Assembly (NCBI RefSeq): GCF_947623445.1
Contig: NC_135246.1
Location: forward strand, 13,871,856 to 13,935,855
DNA: 64,000 bases
Direction of reading: 5' to 3'
Source of the DNA: Clavelina lepadiformis
Lineage: Eukaryota > Chordata > Ascidiacea > Aplousobranchia > Clavelinidae
Position 1 is the first letter of the stretch; every line of letters begins with the position of its first letter. Below, in pieces: positions 37,501 through 51,859 of this stretch. The position numbers and the translations under genes were made by a program. A model generated the notes under the pieces. That model saw only the letters and a program-made list of their open reading frames with translations, did no database searches and had not been told where the DNA came from.

Positions 37501-40500
37501 AATGACCACAAGCGTAAAAACGAGAAAGAGACCGGTCAGACCCGCTAATGTTGTAACGAGCATAATTAAAGGATTCTGTAAAAATAGATTTACGATTAAT
37601 AAGCGAAATATGACAACAAAACTAATCTTAGATGAACATGTTGTTGAATATGACTCATTAGCGGTAATAATCGTACACGTATTTGCGTCCGTAATGAAAT
37701 TGTGCGACAGAAGGATAAATTACAACTGGTTTTGCACAATCTCAAGGAGCGTAATTGTGTGGGGAAGATTCTGCGGGAAAGGTCACATACCTCATTTGTA
37801 TATTTTGCCACGTTTAACTCGCTATACTTGGGATTGTAGTACTTGGAAAAGTAGACCACGTTGTATCCATGGGCGCCGCAATGTATCACTTTAAAAACAG
37901 AAAAAAACATTTTTAAATGTACAAAGGCCTACAGTACACGCCCTCATACCCGGCATGTTTAGTAAAAAATAGGGTACAGTAATTTTAAAACGATGATTTC
38001 AATTCTGCGTCACGGATTTTCCAGTTGTGGCTGTTTTTACTTCAGTTAATCCCAGGTCCATCGACTAATCTCTTTTGATATATTTTTGTAAAATAGCTTT
38101 AGTCAAACGTACGCTTTTCGTCACCAATCATGACTACAACCTGGAAAAATGAATTTCAAATGTTTTCCAAAATATTACGTAATCCCCCCCAAGTATTTCA
38201 TAAAATGGTGGTCAGCGATTTGTTTGTGCCAGTATCAAATGACATCACATTGTTACATTACTTTGTAAATCAATCAACGTCCTCGCTTCAACTATGCTTC
38301 TGGCGGAGAGTTGTTTTTCATCAAATCCGGGGTTAACAAACTTTTCATTTGCGATTTTTACCCCTGAACGCAAGAGCGCAAGCCTTGTGCTACAACCACA
38401 ACATAAACTGTCTTAATGAAGTGGTACGAGATAAAAAACGTTCCTGGATGAGGAACTACTTTGCTGGTCATGATTAGTTAATGCCCTTTGATAACAAATG
38501 CCATGCGCACATCGCCCTTACAAAGAAAACAAAATCATAACACAAAAGGTACAAAGCCATGTATGGGATGTGCGTTGCAGTCACTTTGTGTACGTGACAC
38601 GATGAAAAATGTTTTCATTGCAACAGATCGTTGCCAAATATGATTGTTCTATGGTTAAGAATATTTTCCACCCGATTATCTCGCTCACAATAGGTACCGA
38701 GGTTCAAAGTGAAATTTTCGATCTAAATAAGGGCTTCAAGACAATTGACCAAAACCATCTGCACGTACAACGTCCGCTAAGCACAAGCGCCGGATACCCT
38801 AATTGGATTGGGGCTGGCTGTTGGGAAGTTCTTTTACAATTTGAGTCGCAAACAAAACAAATAGTCACTTTGTAGACATTGCAAATCCATCCTAGAGTGT
38901 CCGGAAGACAAATAGGACGGATTAGGAAATGAATGACCCCAAATTAGAACAGACAGGATCACTAGAGCTCGGCCCTATGCCATATTTATAAGCGTGTGGG
39001 TGTTCTCGCAAAATAGGAATCTTTGCCTAGGATAAACAAATTGCTTCAAAATGAAACTTTTTGATTTAAGTGTCGCCATTAGGCGTGCTATTTAAACAAC
39101 TCCTGATTTGGCCACTTTCATTTTTATTTTGATGGCATAATTGTAAAAAAACAAATTTACCCGTCATGGAAGCTTACCACGATTGTAGCGAAGATAACAC
39201 GGAGACGATTTTGAATCTTGCATATTTTTTATGGCAAATCACTATACGGTGAAATCACTGAGAATGTAGTAAACACTCACAGCAGATAAAATAAAAATAT
39301 GACGATTTTTTTCAGCGACGTCTTCAACTGTAGATGACACCATTTTCATGTGATGTAGCCACTTGAAAACTCTAGTGAGCTATTTTCACTTGGGTTTTAG
39401 TAAGCAATTTAAAGGTAATTATGGAGTTAATTTTCGACCAGACGTGCTTGAAGATATTTAGACGACCTGGCTAGATTTTGCCGCGTAAAGCGGAACCACG
39501 TTAATAACGGGTTTACTCAAAAAACGATGATACAATCATTTGTAAGCAACTCTTCAGAGTACTTTTAAGTATAACGGTGAATGGTACTAAGATATTTTTT
39601 AAGGTCAGTACCATGCACGTTGTAGTTAGTGCCACGATAGTACAGGGTGCACTAAGCCATATTATATTACGAGCCAAGTTCCGTCGCTTGTACAATCTCG
39701 AGTTAACTTACACAGCACCTTATTTTTACGTTTGTAACATATCTCGTTTTTCCAATTTTTGTTACGATCATAAAGCTGCAAAATTACTGTTAATGAGTTT
39801 AATGGCCAAGCATGGACACCAAAGCGTGAATTTACCGAGTTTGTAACTGGTAGCATGTACAATGCTTTTTGCTTTTGCGAGTAGTATTGGAGTTTATTAG
39901 CACCTATGCTGATTGGCTTCTAATACTTTGAAGTACCGGTAGTTACGATAATTAATCATTGGTTTAAAATATAAATATGGAAGCTTCCTGTGCGGTAGGG
40001 GTTGTAAATTTTGAACGCTTGATCAAGATAATTAAACCTTTACTACCTATTGAAGCTCCGTTTATTTAAACCTAAAGCTTTTCACTAATAAGTAGGTATT
40101 TTGATTGTAACAAATGTTATCATACTACGCGAGCATGGAAGGTCAGTAGGATAGGTTTAATCGGTTTGTTTGAGATGCGGGTTCACTGCGTAAAGGTTTG
40201 GACTATACCGACATTTTTTTGAACTCACTTTACTTTGTCACCCTCCCCCAACAACCAGACAGGAAAGATCCCTTGTCACGGGTGATGTCATTATTATTGA
40301 ATTTAAATTGCATCACCGGTTTGTGAAAAGAATTATTCTGTGTACACAACAATACGCGAACCATATCCTTTGAACTGATGACGCATCGCTTACTTTTCAA
40401 GGGCGAAATTAACGGTTTAATGCTATTTCGGGAAGTTTACGTAAACCTGTATGTGAACCAGACCAAACAATGCTATTTTGCGACCAAACATAAACCAACG

Positions 40501-43500
40501 ACATGTAAGCAAACAGAATAAAATTACAGACGCCGACGTCGCAGATGTCGCATTAACAACAATAGATGCTTTAATGTTAAGGACGGAAGGACACAATGGC
40601 AAAACGACCGCCGGTTTACAATTACGTAATCTAAACCGTTCGTTTGAGCTCTGGATGAGACACATTGGGATAATTTATGATTTTTAAGCGCCGCAGAAAA
40701 AGTATCTTTCGGAGGCAACAACAGAAGCTTCCGGACCTGTCTGAGCCCCTTCAAGACGCCAGGAGGGGATTTTCACTTTTAACAAAGGAAAATTATTTTC
40801 CTACTGGTCGCGTTTGTGCTCCAGTGGCTGCACTATAAACATATATGGAAAACTTCGCCTCAAATTACGTCACACCGGCCAGTCTGTTTGTCAAATGCAA
40901 AATATAATGATCAATTTGAAGTGGAGCTGACACATCTGAAGTTCCCCTGCTGCACGCTTACGAGCAAGAACATCAGTCGTTTGAGAGCGTATTACGTAAT
41001 CCCTGCTCCAAGTTAAACCCTTCTAGCGAAGTGGTGCAACGTTATAGTCAGTGAGCGAACCCGTTATGCTTCTACTGTAGAAAAAACGCTTAACAAAGAT
41101 TTTGCTCGTGTCATCACCCATTATCGAAACGCACTTGTCTTGGGTGAATTTTGATACACAAACGTAGTGATACCTCTGGTGAACATGTATAATATACAAC
41201 ATACTCGTATTTCAAGAGGATTTGCGGTCAAATGAGCCGGTGCGACCTGAGACCTGTTGGACTCAGATTTGCTGCGCAGCCGTCGGCCTGCGAGCGAAGA
41301 ATGGGAGAGGAAATTGCAGTTGCCAACAAATTTCAAGTGTGCACGCCGTTTTTGGGCGCAGTTTTGTGTTCTAGCGATGATAATCAGCTGATCTTTCTGA
41401 TGATCGATTTGCCGACGTATACTCCTTTAGGTATTAAGCTACATTTATATATAGCTGCTTTTTAAAATAATCCGTCATTGCTCAGCGATGATAGTGACAA
41501 TACTTCGACCATTCAATGGCACGTGCTGTGCTGTCAAATTAATTAATAAAATTCGTTTTGTTTCTTCTGCTACAGTTCGTTGATTGTCTACAGTGCAATA
41601 ATTCGACCAATAACACAAAGGTCAAAAACGTTGCAATTGGCTTTGTGAAATTGCACCCAGTTTCTCTTTGATTGTATAATTCTTTAATTTCGTGTCATAA
41701 ATCTTCAATGCACTTGGATAAAAGGATGCACGATTTCGTTCACCAGATTATCCAAATGTTTAAAAATGTGCGCAAGTCGATGTTTTCATTTGGACTTCAA
41801 CATTCTTTTTTTTGGAGACAACTGTGTCGTATACTTTGAAAATTTAATTCTAATTTTCGTTTGAAGAGTTATTTTCTTGGCAAACCACGTAATCTGACGC
41901 ATTTTGCTTAACTGACCTGCTCGAATTGCAAGTATATTTCTCTAGGAGCCATTGAACTGCATAGAGTTTTAAACGCTGTTTGTGGTAAGCTATTAGTGCT
42001 CTCATCGTCATCTGATATTAAACAAAATTACAAATTATGGCTAGTAACTGCTGCGGGAGGTGGAATTGCGATGTCAAAGCTGACACAACAAGATTAATCG
42101 TTTAGAGAGATGTGTCAAGGACCTAGTTTGAAGGCGCCAACGTTTAACGTGTCCGCTGTTAAACACGGTTAACAGCAAGCAACACAGACACACGTTTGTG
42201 TATATAACAAACACTTGTATATATCGCAAACATATTATGGCCATGACTTTCGACATCAGGTATCGCGTTCACGTTTGTGCAAGATTTGCTGCATTTCGGA
42301 AGACCGAAAAGTAGATGCTGTGAGCGCGTTATTGCAACATTTTGCCAATTAGAATGCGAAATTTGTCCCGTTCAACGACTTCTCGACCGTCTGATTAACG
42401 AGACATTTGGGTCATGGTCATTCGAGCCGTCGCCAAATGTTTGGAAAAATTAGTCTTGAATATGTTTTCTTTGTTTAAACCATTTTTTTAAAACTTGGCC
42501 ATGAAGCAAAACAACAAATTCTTATCAGTCCGAAACAAACATGCTAAATGCCAACAGAGTTTTTAACAGACATTTGACCAAGCACACCGATTTTGTTGAG
42601 CAATAGATTCTAAGTTTGCTTACCGGCTAGAAAGCACAGTAGGTGACCGCAGTAAATATGAAAAGATTTTCCATGGTCCAGCATTCTGCGAGCTTGTCTT
42701 CCCATGAGCTGCGAAGCAAAGAAAAGAAGTTTGAAGTAAACAGAATAACATTTCAACTTGGGATCGAAAAGCACATTCATATACGATTTAATAAAAGTTG
42801 CTTTTCTCAATGTAATTTCCTTGCATTACTACGCAAGCAATCGGATGCCTGAAAAGAACTTGGATGATTAGCGCTTATTATTAAGATTAATTATTATTGA
42901 GTTCACTGAGTTTGTAGTTGCGAAAATTTCGGTCAGCGTCATTTCCGCTTTCGTCATCGGCAATCTCTCATCAATATTCAACTTTTATGGCCAATGTTTT
43001 CCGCTGTTATTATTGACAGACCTAATCATCGCTCTTTGAACGCAAATTGTTGATTGTGTCAAATTAAACTTAATCTTTTCCCAACGCCATTGCCAGCCTT
43101 GACAGTGACAAATTACAAACTATTATGTATTTGGGGAGTTCGTTTCGAACAGGCACAACGCTTGTAAAATGAAGGGAAACCGATGCGACAAGAAGTAAAT
43201 GGATTTACGACAGCGACGCTTCTTTTTGCAACCTGGTAAAATCCCTTTTACATTGTTTATTTACCCGGAGCAAAAGTTACAAACAGCGGGTGATATCTAT
43301 CTCAACCTGCCGCATGTTTTTTCAGTTTGGACCGATGTCAGATTGAAGATGGCGGGCCCTTGTTCAAACAAATGCCGTGTATGAAGGTGGTGATTGACAA
43401 GTTTGAACTAACCCTTAGTGTTGTTGTGATAACCGACACTGTGCACTTGCAAATCCAGTTAAAGACTACGGCATCATTGCATATTGACTATTGCAAGGAA

Positions 43501-46500
43501 TATTATTCACTTAAGTGGAGAACACACGGTCGTTAATCTTACAACAGATAACCCAATGAGAAAATCGAGCGAAAGACCTTTGACAGTCGGTGGGCAGCAT
43601 AACATGAGCGCTGATTGACGTGTCTGAGTTTGTTTAGTTTTTCTGCTTGAGCAACATGACTAAATTTACAAATCAGCTGATTCGATCAGTCTTAAAATAT
43701 CGTTAAAATAAACAGTTTCAGATTTCTCTGAATTTGAACCCTATTTTGGGCAGCTTATAAAATGCTGCGAACGGTTCTCTTATCCTTGCGGTTACCCCAA
43801 ATTTAAGGGTTAAGTGGTTTGTTTTTTTGGTGAAAATATCTTTAGCATCAACTCTTTGGTCTTAAGTTTGACGAAATTAAATGTTGTAAATATTCGTTGC
43901 TGTGTTGGCACTTTTAACTACAATGGAAAACTATATAACAGGCTCAAGTCTTGACAGCTGTGTATTCACAAATGAGTTAAACAAAACTAATGGAAAACCG
44001 CTAAATCTCCGCTGTAGTTCAGCGACCGGCTTCGTGGTGGTAGTGCTATTTAGAGCGAACAGGTGGTGTCACAATATGTACTCCATACTGAACGATCATT
44101 GCCATGAAGAACTTAAATTGAGAAATTCTTGAATCATGATTCATTCAATAGCCATGCCTAAGGCGCTTTATGACACTCGCGATACTATTTAGATAAAGCT
44201 GATTATACACATATAGCAAATAGAGCTTTGTGGGTAAATGCATTGATTGATGGGTTAACTTAAGATTATACCAAAAAAACGCCTGAAAATAACATGTCAT
44301 CAGAAAAAGAAATCCTGCAAAACACATAAGTGTTTAAAGCAGAAATCGCAGTAGCCTATTTGGGTTCACGTTGTAATTACGCGTCCATCAGAGCTGTGGA
44401 GGGAGTCAATGACCTTAATTCAATCGGCTGAACAGTTAAGACAAAATCAATAAACTTACGTAGTTGCTACTTCTCATGCAGGTGATCAGTCGCTTGCACA
44501 TTGGAATCAGCAGCAAAGTGCTGTTGAGGTTGATGCATCTAGCGCTTGCTCGGCTAATGCATAGTCCCAACTAGCACAAAAATACTTTGTTTTGGATTGA
44601 AATTTTGAATTGACGAATATGCCATTGTTGTTAGAGAACGTTTACATCTTACAACTCATAATGCATTATACTTACTCCAAGCATTTTGTGAAGGTAGTAA
44701 AACTGCGGACCAGTGTAGTAGTACATGAAAGTGTAATAGAAAAGCACAACATTAATCGCCAGCCAAGCGACCTACGGGAAAAAAGAGTTATTTACATATT
44801 TGCTTTTCCGCCGAGACAATAGCTGCTAACGTAATTTGACTTAGCAAACATTAGAAAAATGCGACAGTCATTTGAATTTCTTCGACATTTTAATACGAAA
44901 TATCAGAACGCTCCTCATAATATTGTGCCCGGTGTCTGCATTTTTAATGTCAATGTTCATATATGGAAAGAACGGTAATAATTGTTACGTCCTGTTATCG
45001 CAATAACCCCGTAATTGGCCCTTCAGAGTTTTATAGTGTTGTACAATTTTGTTGTCTTTTCGTCTGGAAAGGTAGAACGAATAGCTTGAGATATGCGAAA
45101 TATGCCTGAAATATTTGCGTGTTTTGTCCTCGTTTTGTGACTTGTGCCAATCATAAAATTTCACTTTTATGAAACAAAGAAATTAAAAAGGCTGCTTCAA
45201 AAAATACGTAAAGTGATATTCTTTACAGTTTCCCACGCTTTACCTCTAATATTCTCAAATTTCTTTGCCTATATTCGCTGTACGACTAACCGACATGACA
45301 CCGCTGTGAAAATCGCGTTAAAATGCATTTAATGCAGAAATCTTATATCGGCCAAACATGACCTTCGCAGATTGTACGCGTTTTACTGATGGGATTACAA
45401 CAGGGAGCGCTTTTGAGAGTGAAATTAGGTCTTAGTTACCTGAGTCCGCATACTTGGGTTTTCGAGTGGCAGTTGGGGTCTGTGCGGTCTTGGGTTACTC
45501 GGCCGGGTAACCTTAACTCACTTTCTCTTCTCAACGGCCCGCCAAGGGCCGCACGTGCTGGAGATGCTCAATTGCTGACGCGTGTGACGTTTGTCGACCC
45601 AAGATACATTGATCAATTACCATTTGTTTAAAGTTGGGTACATTTTGACCTCGGTTTGGCTGGGGCATTAACGGTTATAACCCGATACCCGGTTAGGTTT
45701 GTAGGGGTCATTGAGCTGTCTGTTTGCTTCGATAGGCAGCTACTAGGAGTGTTTGCGAAAGCGATTTTCTTCTCATAATCGCGGCTTAACTGGTGACCCC
45801 GATACATTTTTGCATCAAGTTTTGTGATTCGAAACTTTGTTTGCAGTCCATCATAAGCACGTTGTTACTGCCTTTATCGGAATGTTCGTCTCACGGAGAT
45901 ATAGTTGTCAACCGTTTTGCCATTTGATAAGATACGATCAGTCTCTTACTGTTGGCGTCGTGTTATCTCCCCTTATTCACGCTAAATAACTTCTGCATGT
46001 CACATACGACATTTATTCATTCAGACTCGTACACGTGGTATAATAATAGGATATGAAAGCGAACGACAAGGTGCAATATGTTAGCCTAATAATTAGGCAG
46101 TGTTTTTCCCGGGATACGAAGCTATATACGATTACAAATGAAAGTAGATTGATTTGACATTAACGTTATTACTTATTTAACCAGTCTGAGTGGTACATCC
46201 ACCCCACCAAATTTTGTACAAAAGCGTGTTTTAACAGATCTTATGGAGTTTGTTTAGTTTCACCATGCTTCGGTTACTCATGCCGCTCTTTTCCACTTAA
46301 GGGTACACTAACAACTTTATAACGGTGCTCTGAAATAGGTCAATTAAACAAAAACGAAGAACTTACACAGTTTGTCGCCGAAAAAGGCTATTTGTCAGGT
46401 TAGCTTTTTTATCTCAATAAAGAACAAAAATCTGTTATCAGAATCTCGCTGCCTATAGTTCTTGTGTTGTAAGTAATTTCAACTCAACTTACCGCGATGA

Positions 46501-46549
46501 AGTGCTTCAAGCTTTGATTGATGAGATAGCTTTTTACCGACGGCAGCAT
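34545..46549 (-). CDS. NOX4: NADPH oxidase 4
   Basis: Membrane flavocytochrome that passes electrons from NADPH to oxygen, giving mainly hydrogen peroxide. Exons in transcript order: 46493-46549, 44676-44771, 44460-44570, 42624-42708, 37791-37888, 37475-37575, 37203-37280, 36491-36953, 36244-36411, 36044-36167, 35380-35788, 35034-35145, 34752-34927, 34545-34665; these total 2199 bases, 732 residues, all in phase. Landmarks are YLINQSLKHF at the start, GPQFYYLHKMLG, SRASARCINLN and SFHIYCGHLLCF with heme histidines, then FWATHHMF...LLLVHAMD. IKYQTNLDEHTPGC opens the E-loop. HPFSLT binds FAD; VSLCVAGGIGVTPFASVL, FIWACRN and VFSCGP bind NADPH. NOX4 rather than NOX1-3 or 5 is indicated by KYQTNLD and GDWT contexts. 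The protein is about 150 residues longer than human NOX4 because of the E-loop exon and the exon at 35380-35788. The intron 37889-42623 is 4.7 kb. Confidence 0.94.
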
Positions 46550-49500
46550 CTTAATCTTCCTTGTAATTCTGATCGAAGTGAAGAATAGAATGCAAACTTT
46601 CTTAACACGCCGTTAATATGAAATAAAATTCTTTGCGAATCGTTCGGGTTTTATATATTGCTTCTTAACTTCTGCTTACAACAGCAAAATCTTTCAACTC
46701 GCACAATGTAACAACTAACAACCCACGCTATAAGGCAACTTAAGATTATTCCATTTTAAACTTTCAATAGCTGTTTACTGGCAAAACGTATGATCCTAAA
46801 CCCTGAAAAATTAGTTGCAAGCTTGTAATATACGTCATACGTTTGGGCAACCTTTTTCTCCCATTTCAAAATGAAAACATAATCACGGTATCTGATATCT
46901 TGCTGGCACCGTCTATTCCGTAAACAAGCATTTGTGTAGTTATTTTTATTTATAAAAAGTCGCCTGCCCCTTCACGATGCTGACTAAGTCAACTGCGGAG
47001 GAATGTTGACATCGCCGAGTCTTTGTTTCGACTGCACTGAAGTCTTGTTTACAAACATCAGGCTTTGGTTGTAAAGCCAGCCCGCTGATAGATGAATTTG
47101 ATTGGTTGGTTAGTGGCACGCTTTAGTTTGGGAGAATTTCACACGGGCCGACCTTTTGTGGTGCTGGCAGTTGACGAAGCTCCACATAACCTCTATGCAT
47201 CTTGTTCTGTCGCAAATTCATTCTGGATTAGTCGATTTTGAATTACTTTAAAACCGTCTCATATATGTTCTTCCCTGTTTCCTGGCTTTTAATGCTAAGT
47301 TTTTTTCTGCCCCTAGGTACAATGTTTGTTGCCATATCACGTGTATGTTGAAAACCAGCTTTATCTTTCCTTGCCTGCTTACAACTTCAACCTTAACCGC
47401 ACGCTTGCGCATTTTGTACCATGCGGTATTGACTTGCGTCTTAGCGGTTTTGTATGAGTAAGCCCCAGCCATCGTAGACCCTGTTTAGAATTAAGCAGAC
47501 GCCACGAAACGAGATCTTGAAACAGCGTTTTATGAAAAAAAACATCAACTGGCGGTATTGGGTGCTTGAATCAGCAATTTTTATCGTCATCGATGAAAAC
47601 AAAGACTCACACATCACGCTTTGGGCGTGATGGTGGTTTCTATATTCGCTACAAAAAACATGCTTTTTCTATAGACTTACACGTTAGGCACGCTATATGT
47701 CGGTAACCGATTGTTTTCTTAAACTGACAAAATACAGACCCCGACCTATATAGATGATACTCGCTTAAATTCAAAGGGGCTGTTGGGAAAAATGATTATA
47801 GTTTTACCGCAGGGATGTTCCAGACAAAAGTAGTTGTCTACTTTCTAGCCTTTCGTTCCAATGGCTATAGCTCAGCGAATATGTTAATTTGATGGTTATA
47901 AAATCGTTCTCCTCTGACCCCTTCTAAGCTTATATCAGGGCATATCAAATAACGTTAGAATTTGAATCGGGAAAAAGAAACATTTCATTAAAATGTGGTT
48001 GATAAACCAGCGTAGTTATCGCGTCTAAAACGTTTCCCGAATTTAAACCTTGGTGCAAATTTTTGATGACCATTCCATTTATTAAACGTTGCAGACGATT
48101 TTGCAATTCTCGAACTTCCGAAGACAATCCAACATATCTAATTTTTCAACTCAACCGATAGATAAAATTACGGCATATCCTGCGCCAAAATCTTTGATAT
48201 TTGTTTGGTCTCGTCATCACGGAGGCTTTCCTCGTGTCACCGCCGAAAGGTCACGTAGAACTATATTGGGGAGTCTTCATTCCGTTTATCCGCAACGGAA
48301 GGGGTGTTGTTTGAGATCGTGCGGTTTCTCTTGCAAACACGCGCCCACTCCATATCTGAAAGATAACTTGCGTCTTCCACCTTTTCCTGCTTAAAAAACG
48401 CTGCTGCTCTTTTTACTTGCAGCAAAACATTAACAAAACTTTTGCCGTTTGATAAAGTCTCAGTTCGTACACTCTTGGAGACCACGCCGGCCAGCCGCGA
48501 ATAATTCAAAATCAGGTAGGACCTTGGTTTATATACCGGCACACCGTCACGCATCGTTAAAGAAAGTCCGTACTGAAGAGGGGAAACCATCTGAGTTATC
48601 AAAAGAAGCTATTCGGTAAATAAGGCGAACTTCTGGCAGCGCAAATACAGAAACGGTTCTTTGGCGAATATGACGTCTCGTTTCCTTCTTATAAACGTTC
48701 CCCTAAGGCAAGACTTTCTGACAGCTAAACCGCGACAAATCATACAAAGCATTGGCCGAGGTCTCGTGGCAATTAGACCGACGAAGTTATATAAATTTTC
48801 AATGGTACGCTTCTGTGTTCAAGGAACTTAATGGCGTGGCGGTTATTAGGCTATATTCTTAAATTGTTCCACTTCGTAAAGAAGCAGCTATTTTCGTTTT
48901 AGTCACCATATTCAGCGGAAGCTAATCCAGTTAAAATGACGAATTACCGCGCTATTGGAATTTAAGAGTTTTGAAGTTTGAAGATTTTAAAACCTTCGCG
49001 AAGCAATAATGTTGAGTATTTCCTGAATGTTAATGCTGGATACTTTTTCTGCGGTCTTACCCGTAATCGCAATCACTCGCAACTCAGCGTGGAATTAGGG
49101 ACCTATTTTACGAGTCGTTTAACACAGTAAGTGCTTTCAATTGATACATTTTTTCTGCTCTAAATGAATATTTGTTTAATTTATCAGCTGGGTCGGACTT
49201 TGCTATTCGTCATTCCCCGCCTACGTCCAACTAACATGTCTTAGTAATATAGTTGTAAATGAGACAACAGTTAAATTTACGCTGATATATGTTCAAGGAA
49301 ATTACGATTAAAAAGGCCTTATAGTTAGATTAATGCATCAAAATTCAAGAGTAAGCAACTTTTAACCACTTAAAATTCTTCACACCCTGTCATGATTGCG
49401 TCTCGTTTTTCAACGCCAAGTTATGGGTTGTATGAAAGGAATATTTATAATAGCGCACGCTGCGCATTCCAGGCTTTCTAAATCTGTGCGCAACCACGCT

Positions 49501-51859
49501 TGGCCTGTCACGGAGGACAAAGAACGGGTCGTTTAAACCATGCCCTCTACAATTATCCATCAAGTGAGACAGATTGCGGTATAAAGTGGCATGCGCATGA
49601 GGTAAACAAGCCAAACTAATGCGTCGCCGATACCTATCCATTTTAACGACTCACATAGGCGGAATGTGGACTTTGCAGTATTGCCGAACGCGCAGCAAAC
49701 GCTGTAGAGCCGTCGATAATCATTTGTCTCGGGAACGGGAGCGGCCCATGTCGCCTCATGTGCGGATTTATGCTTTTTGGCCTGTGTGGCTGTGGTCAGC
49801 TCTCACTCCTATTTCGACAAGCATTTCGCTGTTTTGAGTGAAAAGCCTTGTAGCGCGTTGTTAAATATACACCATTACTCATAGTCTTGTCATTGGACTT
49901 AATACTATATATAAAGCAATCCTTGTCAAGCCATCCGCTCATCGAATTTGATCTCTGTTCATTCCATTACATCATCGTTTGATCGCGGATGCGGATGTGG
50001 ATGCACTCAAAAGAGCGGCAGTAGAACTGTGTTCGAGTCTTTTATGTTGGTTACCTCTAAAAAATTCAAGTTCTTCCAATTGTCGTTCCACTTTCAGGTT
50101 GTCAATTAACGGCAGGTGAAGAAAGGTCTCGAGTTAAGTGTACCACTTGAAGGCTTGCCACGTACACAATCCAATGAATTGGCACCGCCACATGCGTCCT
50201 TCGACATGCAAATGTTACTTGTGTTCAGAACTACCAAGCCCAAGCTTGTTAAAACGGAATTTATTATTCTGCATGATTGCAAGCCGATACTGTGATGTAA
50301 TACCTCAGATTTGTTACTGCTTGCGCAGTCAAAATAAACACCTTTGTGGGGCAGTATTGTCACTGAAGTGCTAGTTCTAATGAATACATTTTAACATTGG
50401 TTTATGAGATAAAATGCAGGAAGCAATAGCTTATAGTGCAACAATCTTAAAATGGTTGACCGGAAAGATCGGAATGCAATTACGTAAATTTCTTGAAATG
50501 TTTTAATCGAGGAGGGTGTGAGATGTTGTTTTTTTGCTCGTCAGATCCAGCTGGACACCATTACCGTAATGTCAAGTAACTTCCGAAATCCGCATTTTTG
50601 ACTTGGTTCAATTTGAAATTATTAGCAGAAACTTGTTTGTTTCTGCTGACTGTAACAGAGATATGCTATCTGTTGGATTTTTTTGCGGTTTGCTTAATTC
50701 TTTGATTAAACGTTTAAAGCGTGTGCACTAAACCGGAAACACGATTTTCATTGGATAGAGAGATGTCGTCAAAGTAACTTATTTCTCACCAATATAATCC
50801 ATAAATCACCAGATGTTCAATCGGTGACGAAAAGCTGTCTTTTGCCTGTAGCCGTATTGCTTGACATTGCATGACATTTTTCCACAAATGCAACTTATAG
50901 CTGTGTTGAAATTCGAGATCATGCGACCAAACCGGAGCGCCGGTGGTCGTCGCATGTGAAATCCACATTTTCTTGTCTGCTTTGTTGGAAAGTCGAGTCA
51001 AGTTACATTGCTGTAGGTATGCGATATTTCGCCGAAGCAAAAGACAAAGGCTTCATTGAACAGTTAGTTCATGTATCTTGGAAGCAGAAATCGTTCACCA
51101 CATCCTGCAAGCTAGCCTTTTGTGTTCAGAAGTGCTCGATTCCTGATTTGAAAGGCTGCCGGCAGTTGACTTATACAATGCACTTCCGTACTGGGGAGAA
51201 ACGCAATTCTGCTGTCAAAACTAAGCAGTCGAGTTTGAACAAGAAATGTAAACTTCACTGCGCGCACAAAGTACACCTGACCAAGCGCGGTTGGTCTATT
51301 GTAGGTTTCGTTCACAACGAGCTATTCAAACTTCAAAATACAAGGGAAGTAGCTCCATTGTTAGAGGCTGGCGAGTCCTATTCCATTCGCAGGCTCAGGA
51401 TTGTTTTTCTGCAAATTACCGGATATTTTCTGCAATATAATCAGCAGAATCTACCCAACAACTTGTCCAGGTGTTGACACCGGTTAACCGTCGCAATACG
51501 TCTATGTGCAACTCCTCAAAGTATTTTGGTTTGCTGTTTGGTTCAGACAATATCGGCCTGGCCACAAAACAAATAAATATTTAAGAATTTTTTTTTCTTT
51601 TCACAGTAAAATTCTACGCAGTATATACAAAATTTAGCGCAAAATAAAAACATTTTAAAAACTCCAGAGCGCTGTAATTTCAGTTTGATAAGGTATTTAA
51701 CAAACAATTAAAAATCCATGTGAATCTTTTAAACTAAAGCCTATTTATAAACCAAGAAAAACAAGCTTTTTTGTTTTATTTTCTATTTTGACGTTTGACA
51801 AAGTGTTGAAGATGAGTGAATTGAAGTTCAGATTTTCTATTTCCACGTTTTAAGCGACT
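46550..51859. other. 5.3-kb region without a supported gene
   Basis: Lies between the NOX4 5' end and the CFAP61 3' end. Base composition is less AT-rich than in the surroundings. The longest open frame is 50956-51477 (+, 173 codons, starting at GTG). It has no recognisable domain or flanking splice pattern, and a frame of that length can arise by chance in a 64-kb window. Regulatory sequence for NOX4 is plausible but not shown. Confidence 0.4.
51775..51780 (-). terminator. Possible poly(A) signal of CFAP61
   Basis: TTTATT on the plus strand, AATAAA on the minus strand, about 80 bases beyond the CFAP61 stop codon at 51860-51862. Confidence 0.45.

Noticed and set aside
40423..40754. Minus-strand open frames considered as a NOX4 N-terminal exon
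   Set aside because: The true N-terminal exons were found further upstream at 42624-46549 with matching motifs and phases; this lies within a NOX4 intron.
48261..48602. 113-codon open frame on the minus strand
   Set aside because: No domain, no supporting neighbours; consistent with chance in a less AT-rich stretch.
50956..51477. 173-codon open frame on the plus strand
   Set aside because: It starts at GTG, has no recognisable motif and no splice context. Frames of this length are expected about once by chance in such a window.
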